A stretch of 36,093 bases of DNA, from contig WELA01005352.1 in assembly GCA_009602735.1 (NCBI GenBank), positions 17,524-53,616 of the forward strand, given 5' to 3'. Below the pieces are notes generated by a model. It made no database searches, was not told the origin of the DNA, and saw only the letters and a program-made list of their open reading frames with translations. Each line of letters starts with the position of its first letter. Position 1 is the first letter of the stretch. Shown in pieces: positions 30,703-36,093 of this stretch. The position numbers and the translations under genes are program-made. Source of the DNA: Mesotaenium endlicherianum (Eukaryota > Streptophyta > Zygnematophyceae > Zygnematales > Mesotaeniaceae).

Positions 30703-33188
30703 GCACCTTGAGGAAGGCGTCGAGATTGGGGTCGGGCGTGATGCCCGCCGCCCGCTCCCTCTGCTCCAGCTCCTTGATCAGATCTGCAATGCCCATCAAA
30801 CGCTCCTCCCGTCACTGCCAGCCTTCACACAGTTCATACGGACACTTCCACCCCCGTGGCTGGGAGCGAGGACACAAGCACGACAAAGAGCGTGAGAGGC
30901 ATGCGTCGAAACTCGTCGGCACCCTACATCCACTCGACTGATCCAGGTTGAATGCAGGAGCCCAGCGCATTCTTTAAGCACGGTGCGGAGGAGAGGGTAC
31001 CGTGGCGGTAGCTGGTGCCCTGGCAGCGCGCGGAGAAGTCCAGAGTCTCGCGCACGGTCAACGTGCCGATGTGGTCGTCGCTCTGGCTGATGTAGGCGGC
31101 GGTGCGCGCGGGGATGAACTCGTGCAGCTCGTGCCCGTTGTACGTCACCTTCCCCTCCCGCTGCGCCATCACCACGCACTCGCCACGCCACGTCAGCGCT
31201 ACGAAAAAAGAAGAGCATATGCACGCAGCTCTGCATGCCGCCTCAGGGCCCTTCTTTCCCAAGGTCTCAATCAACAGTCCACGATCTTGAGTCACGGCAG
31301 CACTCGGGCACGGGTGCATATGTCAGGGCCCCACACCCCCTCGAATCACACGGTGCTTATGCTGCTACGCGTCAAAGTGCTCACAACTGTTCCTCAACCG
31401 GCGAATCAGAATGGAACACTGACATTTGCGGCCACAGCACCCCGGCAAGGAGAAGAAAGCTTGGTGAAACATTGCTCACAAAGGAACTCAGAATCAGTTG
31501 CCCACTCAGTGGATTCCTGTAACCAGCAGCTCATGGAGACGACTGCCGCAGTGAGCAAGCGAGCAAGGAGAGGTGGGCGGGCTTCACTTACGCGCAGCTC
31601 CTTGTTAAGCTTGCCAGCGAGCGCGAGCAGCAGGGTCGTCTTGCCAGCTCCGGGCGGTCCCAGCAGCAGCGTCAACCTGCAAGCACCACAATGTGCTTCT
31701 GCTCAGCGACGAGCGACGAGCTCTGACAGGGCGATGACGCCCCCCCATGCATTGCCCAGGGTCATCTTTCGGACATGCAAGTAGGGACCAAACGCACACG
31801 GCCCTCCCCAGGAAGCAGGGAGGTCAGGAAAGTCAGTCCTGGGCGGATCCCCTGCAGGAGGCCAAGTCACTCTTCTTCTCAAGAAGTGAAGCTCTCTCCT
31901 GCCCCCAACGCTTGCTTGGAATGAATGCCAGGCACAAGAGTGCCACCGGCACACATCATCTCTCCCTGGAGCTCATATTCCTCCCAAAAAACAAAATTAC
32001 ATCATACATTTCCCCAAAAACCCAACCAATGCTTGCTTTTGTCTGTGGCTAAGTTGTCAGTGGGTGGGGCTGAAAGCTGGGCTGCGCTCACGCACCTGTG
32101 AGGCTTAAGAGTGCCACTGACGTTGTGGAGGATGGGAAAGGGACGCCGGGAGCTGGGGATGAGATGCGTAAACTTCACCAGAGTCTGCCACAGAGGACGG
32201 ACGACATATACAGCACCAGTTCGTATGCTTAGGACCACTAATCATGCCCCAATGCACGGGATCATTAAGATTTGGCAGTGCTACATGAATGTAGAAGCAG
32301 AGTGAACCGCCCTCTATTCTAGTGCCCACGATGATACTGCCCCGCCATTTGAAGCTAATGGCCACGAAGGCAGCAACCCCTGCATGTCTTGGAGGCAGAG
32401 ATGGAGGCAGAGATGGCGGCAGAGTATGCTTTGCTATGCAGCCTGTATTGTCCGATCATGGGGGAGTGCAGTTCAGTCTCACACCTCAAAGATATCTCGG
32501 GTGAAGTTCCAGAGAGTGGGTAAGGCCCGATTGCCCACAAAAACATCTGCCTCCACAGACAGTTTCTGATAACGAACTTCCACAGTGGGCAGCTCAATGC
32601 CAACTCTGCACAGAACACCAACACACAATGGATCAGTTCATCCCCAACATAAATCTGCCTCAGCAACTGCATGCTGCTGAAACAGATTAGGAGGCTCTTT
32701 CACTGGTGTGGCTATATATAAAAGTGTGGGGCTTAAGTGCATGGCATCATGAAAGAATACTATGTTTGGTTCATTGTAGATGAAATGTCCAGCACCGAAA
32801 GAGAGGATTGATGCGCCTCTAAAGTTCAGCATCAGCAACAAATCATGCTCCAAACTTGCCTTTGAAGTCTCTCACGAAGACGACTAAGAAGGAGCTCATT
32901 GTCCTGCTCCTCAGTTGCTAGCGCCCTTTCCACAAGCACCATCCGCTGTCTACCGGTGAGTTTACCGAGATCCACATGCCCCTGGCCTTCAACACCTTCC
33001 AGATCTTTCAAGACCGAGGAGCGAAGCCTGTCATAAGTGGGCAGTCTCTCTAAAGCAGCCCATCGCAGAGCTTCTTCATCTTCAATTTCAACGTCGGAAA
33101 AAGATCTTCTGGATGAATTTGAAGGGTCATCCGTTCCTCCCCAATTTCTCGCTGATCCATAACCTAGAACACCAGCTGCTGTAGTCAT
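23548..33188 (-). CDS. ABCG: Full-size ABCG (PDR-type) ABC transporter, 20 exons
   Basis: Predicted 1481-aa plasma-membrane pump, slightly longer than the usual 1400-1450 aa. Plant members export terpenoids, waxes, hormones or toxic compounds; the substrate here is unknown. Order is NBD1-TMD1-NBD2-TMD2, the reverse topology typical of PDR proteins. The N-terminus carries [21 protein letters not shown]1 has Walker [10 protein letters not shown] (K192), signature GISGGQKKR (324-332), Walker B TLFMDE (D349, E350) and Gln at the H-loop (LLQPAPET, Q384). TMD1 covers about 520-778 with six predicted helices. A long linker follows, then [15 protein letters not shown]2 has Walker [10 protein letters not shown] (K931), a degenerate signature LSTEQRKR (1032-1039), Walker B IIFMDE (D1056, E1057) and H1089. 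PDR motifs LLLMKRGGQ and [12 protein letters not shown] precede TMD2 (about 1195-1481), which ends in KYLNYQKR. All domains are complete and in frame. Confidence 0.96.
25159..25214. repeat. Alternating purine-pyrimidine tract (GC)n(AC)22 in intron 16
   Basis: Ten bases of GC repeat followed by 22 AC units, without interruption, in the intron just before exon 17. On the transcribed (minus) sense it is (GT)22 then (GC)n ending about 15 bases before the acceptor. Such tracts are prone to form Z-DNA and to change length. Confidence 0.95.
25858..25890 (+). repeat. GGGGA tandem repeat, possible G-quadruplex
   Basis: More than five runs of three or four G separated by single A, in intron 14 of the transporter. 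The G-rich strand is the template strand of the gene. Confidence 0.85.
29605..29639. repeat. (GA)n microsatellite in intron 9
   Basis: Uninterrupted GA dinucleotide repeat of 35 bases starting about 20 bases downstream of the exon 9 donor; it reads (CT)n in the transcript. Confidence 0.95.
30420..30441. repeat. (CTA)n microsatellite in intron 7
   Basis: Seven consecutive CTA/TAC triplets about 12 bases beyond the exon 7 donor. Nearby introns also hold a C11A8-like run (about 30124-30144) and a CCAG tetranucleotide array (about 30674-30702). Confidence 0.9.
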
Positions 33189-33367
33189 CCTGCCAGGACT
33201 ACAGGCAGCCCTTCAAAGCTACACCAACTCCTAATTTTTTCACGTGCAGCTTATTCTTTATGCCTAGACAGTGTACTCGCTTGTTTTTAAGAGGATTTTT
33301 ACCTTCCTGCACCTGGAAACTATGTTGATCATAACAGCACCTTGCGAGACTCACATTCTTTGCGCTC

Positions 33368-33373
33368 TTTATA
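33368..33373 (-). promoter_or_regulatory. Possible TATA box of the ABC transporter
   Basis: The minus strand reads CATATAAAGAG, with TATAAA at 33373-33368, about 180 bp before the ATG at 33188. The 5' untranslated region would be about 150 nt. The motif is common by chance, so this is a suggestion based on position. Confidence 0.35.
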
Positions 33374-33374
33374 T

Positions 33375-34106
33375 GTGGATCGCCGTGAGACGGTACACAT
33401 GCAGGCAATTGCAGATGCCATTACGTCAGCTTCAGGAAGCAACTGATCTTGCTTAGATCTACCCGACAGGCTGCGACAGGCTCCTTGTGAGACCTCCTAC
33501 GCTAAGGAGTTGCCAGCTGGTATTGAGAGCTTGACATGTTGCAAATTAAGCATCACCACGTCTCAAGATCGTCACTATACAAGCAGATTACGAGTTATGA
33601 AAGAATTTTCCTCTCGTCAGATGACGACACGTAGCAGTAGGTCTGCTCGGTAGTGCCGGTTGAGAACGAATATAAAGCTCTTGCATCCGCTGCTTTTCGC
33701 TCCGACGCTCTGGTGTATGGCACTTCATGGAGCTTCCTTGCATGACGACTGGTGACGAGTGGAGGGGTCCTATGACGTCAAATCAAGAATAACTTAAGTG
33801 ATCGACGTTGGACGGCGTCGCGATTCAAGCTCGTGAATTATACATGGCAGGGGTCCTTTTTGTCCGTATGCGATGGATTTTTGTCTCTTCTTGCGGTGTA
33901 TTCTGCTTTCCACGACGTACTCGTTCAATGTTATCGTCCCCTCACAGACCTGCCGAATGATCGCGACAAATTAAGGCGTCAAAACAGCGCGAACGCCGTC
34001 GACGCGCGAAGTCGACGCTAACGACCCTCCCTCCCTCCCTCCCTCCACCATGCCTCCTCCCCCTTAACCCCTCTCTCTCTAACACCCTCATAACTGGCAA
34101 GCGGCC
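33375..34106. other. Upstream intergenic region, no gene seen
   Basis: Contains TGACGTCA (near 33773), a perfect palindrome of the CRE/bZIP type, a TATAAAG on the plus strand near 33671, and a (CCCT)n-like run at 34022-34046. No recognised coding sequence. Confidence 0.4.
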
Positions 34107-34328
34107 ATGGCCGCTTGCAACGACGAGCGCCCGTGGCTGCCCAGCAGCCGGCGCTCCCGACCATTCCTACCCACGAACCCTTCTAGCAAGGAAGAGCGCC
34201 CTCTCCCACGACCCCATGGCGAGCTACCTCGCGGCCCAGGCGAGGCTCCGCCTCGCTCCTCCTCGCCATGGCCGCTCACGAAAAGCGCCCAAAGGACGCA
34301 CTCCCTAAGCGAAAACGAAGAGGAATAA
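34107..34328 (+). other. Small ORF of 73 codons, coding uncertain
   Basis: Starts with a true ATG in a good context (GCGGCCATGGCC) and encodes a Pro/Arg/Ser-rich, disordered peptide ending SLSENEEE. No family recognised. The opposite strand is also open and the region holds inverted repeats, so composition alone may explain the frame. Confidence 0.2.
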
Positions 34329-34348
34329 GTTAGGGAAAATTATCAAAG

Positions 34349-34417
34349 TAGCACTCCAACTTTCGTTTATTTCAAAATCTAGCACTCCAAGTTTTGTTAT
34401 TTCAAAACTAGCACTCC
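34349..34417. repeat. Short tandem repeat, about 30-bp unit
   Basis: TAGCACTCC recurs at 34349, 34380 and 34409, each time separated by AA(C/G)TTT..GTT..ATTTCAAAA. This makes about two and a third degenerate units. Confidence 0.8.
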
Positions 34418-34871
34418 CGCACGTAAGGTCAGGCCCCGTGCCACACGAATTCGCACGCGACCCTTCCTGACACACCATTTCTCTTTTTCGTTTCCAAAAT
34501 CTTCCACCACCACTTTTGTAACTGACCCACCTTCGCGATCCAAACTGCCCAAGGACGCAAAATTTCGGGTGGACACATTGTTGCTACGTACCTTCATTTT
34601 ACTCTCCAAAACTCTTTGAAGGCATTGACCGCTTTGCCGCGCCTCCAAATCGAAGACGACTTTTCGAACTCCATAACTGGGTCTAAACCTCGGCGGGTTA
34701 GGCAAGTCCTCCTCATGTGTGCTCGGGGTACGAGTTAGGGTTTACGTACAAGGGTCATCCTCTCTTACATCGAAAATCCGAAACATGTCTCTGAAATGGA
34801 TCATAACATTCACTTTCAATCACTCTTCCAGTCACATGATCCTCCATCATACCGCGAAGTTATATGATGTC
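34418..34871. other. No gene seen
   Basis: Mixed sequence with one short minus-strand open frame (34397-34705) that shows no recognisable domain. It lies between the 30-bp tandem repeat and the 188-bp dispersed repeat. Confidence 0.4.
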
Positions 34872-35059
34872 GTGCCTAACAGTGTCGGTCCCTCGGCACG
34901 TGCGTGGCCTTTCAGCACGTGTGCCTTCGACCTGGTTGATGTGTCGGTGGCCCTCCTCACGTGCGGGCAAACATGGTCGATCGATCTTTGCACGTGTGTC
35001 GGTGACAAGCCTTACCAGGATTAACCCATCCCTGGGCTCCTGAACTTGCACCATGCAAC
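34872..35059. repeat. 188-bp dispersed repeat with four CACGTG motifs, copy 2
   Basis: Same length, orientation and end points as 5200-5387. CACGTG occurs at 34897-34902, 34916-34921, 34958-34963 and 34991-34996. No pol-like coding lies nearby, so it moves or is copied independently of the gypsy fragment next to copy 1, or is a remnant of a larger unit. Confidence 0.85.
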
Positions 35060-35061
35060 TG

Positions 35062-35100
35062 AAATGAATCTTGCTTGTTCAAGATTAATATAATTCATTT
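35062..35100. repeat. Nested short inverted repeats
   Basis: AAATGAAT (35062-35069) pairs with ATTCATTT (35093-35100), and AATCTTG (35067-35073) with CAAGATT (35080-35086). The two pairs nest and begin three bases after the 188-bp repeat ends. Confidence 0.7.
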
Positions 35101-35788
35101 ACATATAAAAGATTAGAGATAGGTGGAAGCGTGTGAAATCAGGGAGCGATCTTCGCCCTTATAATGAATTTCGTTTACTCATCTATAACCCTTGACTCAC
35201 TTATCATAGTGTGCCATAGTTGCACGCGAATACAAGGCACGAGAAAGAGGCGAGCTTGAGGACTAGAGCTTCTCCTTTAGAAACTCGTGACCTCTTGCCT
35301 ACCATGCATACAAGCATGTGTAAGCACATACACAACATCAGGGGACTGAATAGCAAAGGCGCTCTCATTCAGATGACCATAAAGTAGCTCAAACACATCC
35401 CACTGATTAGGTGCAAAAATCATGGAATCTGTCCACTGTGTGACCCCAAAATGTCAGAGGGCATAACTCTCTCAATACTACTCCAAATTGAGCAAACTCA
35501 ACGGCAACGGATGCATCTTGACGAGACCTTTCCGAAAAGTCCTAGTTTGCTCCAAATGGAGGGCAAACAAAGCAGCCATGGCAATTTCCGTGAAGGCTAG
35601 TCATTAGAACGAACCCAAAAAGTGCACACATCACTTGCAAATAGAAATCCGACTGTAAAGCCTACTGTCCAGAATGAGGGACCACGAGATGCCCAGCCTG
35701 CTATGTGCCTAGTGACCACCTGGTTGACCACGGCGCAAGGTGCGCCGTTTCGTGGGAAACCCGTTAAGTTGGGACCCACGGATCTAGG
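35101..35788. other. No gene seen
   Basis: No domain or long coding frame. A perfect 6-bp hairpin GGCGCA-AGG-TGCGCC lies near 35731-35745, just before the element boundary at 35789. Confidence 0.4.
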
Positions 35789-36093
35789 TGTAGTGAAACA
35801 GATAGATAAAGTACTTAGTAAAACAGAATACTTTATCTAATCAAGACAAGGATCTTTGAACACAAGTGGTAGCTTCTTGAAAGAGAGATGGCTTCTTGAA
35901 AGTTAATATATTTCTGGATTTTGGCAAGGACAAGAGTGATTCCCGAATGTCTTTCTATGTTCTAGCTCTTGTTTATATACTTGCTACATAAGTAATTTCT
36001 AGGAAGGTGTATGTTGATGTGTTGGCACCCAACACATCCCAAAACTTGCCACCTCTTATGTACACATGTCCTTTTGACCTAAAAATGGCACAT
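35789..36093 (+). repeat. LTR-like element end, inverted copy of 16662-16976 (runs off the window)
   Basis: Starts TGTAGTGAAACAGATAGATA and matches the reverse complement of 16662-16976 to the window edge. The window ends inside it, so its other terminus and any internal genes are unseen. Confidence 0.75.

Larger units (their letters stand above)
23548..33188 (-). other. Exon structure of the ABC transporter gene
   Basis: Coding exons, high to low coordinate: 33188-32860, 32605-32485, 32184-32096, 31676-31592, 31160-31001, 30783-30707, 30506-30453, 30293-30203, 29961-29660, 29360-28604, 28408-28139, 27852-27509, 27227-26895, 26408-26118, 25796-25713, 25556-25423, 25144-24917, 24687-24516, 24306-24052 and 23817-23548. 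They total 4446 nt, or 1482 codons with the stop. Each junction restores family-conserved sequence in phase, for example [17 protein letters not shown] and [15 protein letters not shown]. Nineteen introns: eighteen GT-AG and one GC-AG (intron 1). Confidence 0.88.

Noticed and set aside
31161-31204. Alternative start of transporter exon 5 at TAG|CGCTGACG
   Set aside because: That acceptor gives an immediate in-frame stop (CGC TGA); the CAG at 31161-31163 gives [12 protein letters not shown] in phase.
32710-32721. TATATATAAAAG as a promoter
   Set aside because: It lies within intron 1 of the transporter on the plus strand, with no gene starting downstream.
1-36093. CRISPR array, prokaryotic operon, prophage or defence island
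   Set aside because: No regular spacer-repeat array, no ribosome-binding-site-led gene strings; spliced genes and LTR retrotransposons show nuclear eukaryotic DNA.
1-36093. tRNA or rRNA genes
   Set aside because: No cloverleaf with conserved TTCRANNC box was noticed on reading either strand; a covariance-model scan was not possible, so short RNA genes may be missed.

Overview
The window is eukaryotic nuclear DNA from the green lineage, most likely a repeat-rich streptophyte (a charophyte alga or an early-diverging land plant). The evidence is two intron-containing host genes with plant-type protein signatures (a full-size PDR/ABCG transporter and an SSP4/CTDSPL2-like phosphatase) embedded in decayed Ty3/gypsy retrotransposons. 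The species cannot be named from the sequence.

Layout. 1-16489 is almost entirely mobile-element DNA. Four copies of one LTR family lie here: a partial copy at 1-441, a solo LTR at 733-1446 with a perfect 5-bp target duplication, and the two LTRs (8086-8803 and 15769-16489) of an 8.4-kb minus-strand chromovirus. That element has an initiator-Met-like primer site, gag with a zinc knuckle, protease, RT, RNase H, integrase and a chromodomain. It also carries an extra coiled-coil ORF between pol and the 3' LTR. It is dead: it has several frameshifts, five in-frame stops from integrase to chromodomain, and changed catalytic residues in RT and integrase. A second, unrelated gypsy pol fragment occupies about 5485-7231 (minus).

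16490-19381 is a transition zone with an LTR-like element end (16662-16976), two or three unidentified minus-strand ORFs and no confident gene. The two host genes follow and are convergent. A four-exon phosphatase gene runs on the plus strand (19382-21864, 525 aa). A 20-exon ABC transporter gene runs on the minus strand (33188 down to 23548, 1481 aa). Every exon junction of both genes could be placed in phase. All introns are GT-AG except intron 1 of the transporter, which is GC-AG. The transporter introns are rich in microsatellites.

33375-36093 is intergenic or repeat DNA. It holds a second copy of a 188-bp repeat with four CACGTG motifs (the first is at 5200-5387) and, at the right edge, an inverted copy of the element end seen at 16662-16976.

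The two host genes have no evident functional link. The phosphatase probably removes phosphate from RNA polymerase II CTD or similar nuclear substrates, and the transporter exports hydrophobic compounds across the plasma membrane. No operon-like or defence-like system is present. The least ordinary feature is the chromovirus's extra ORF with its second polypurine-tract-like site.
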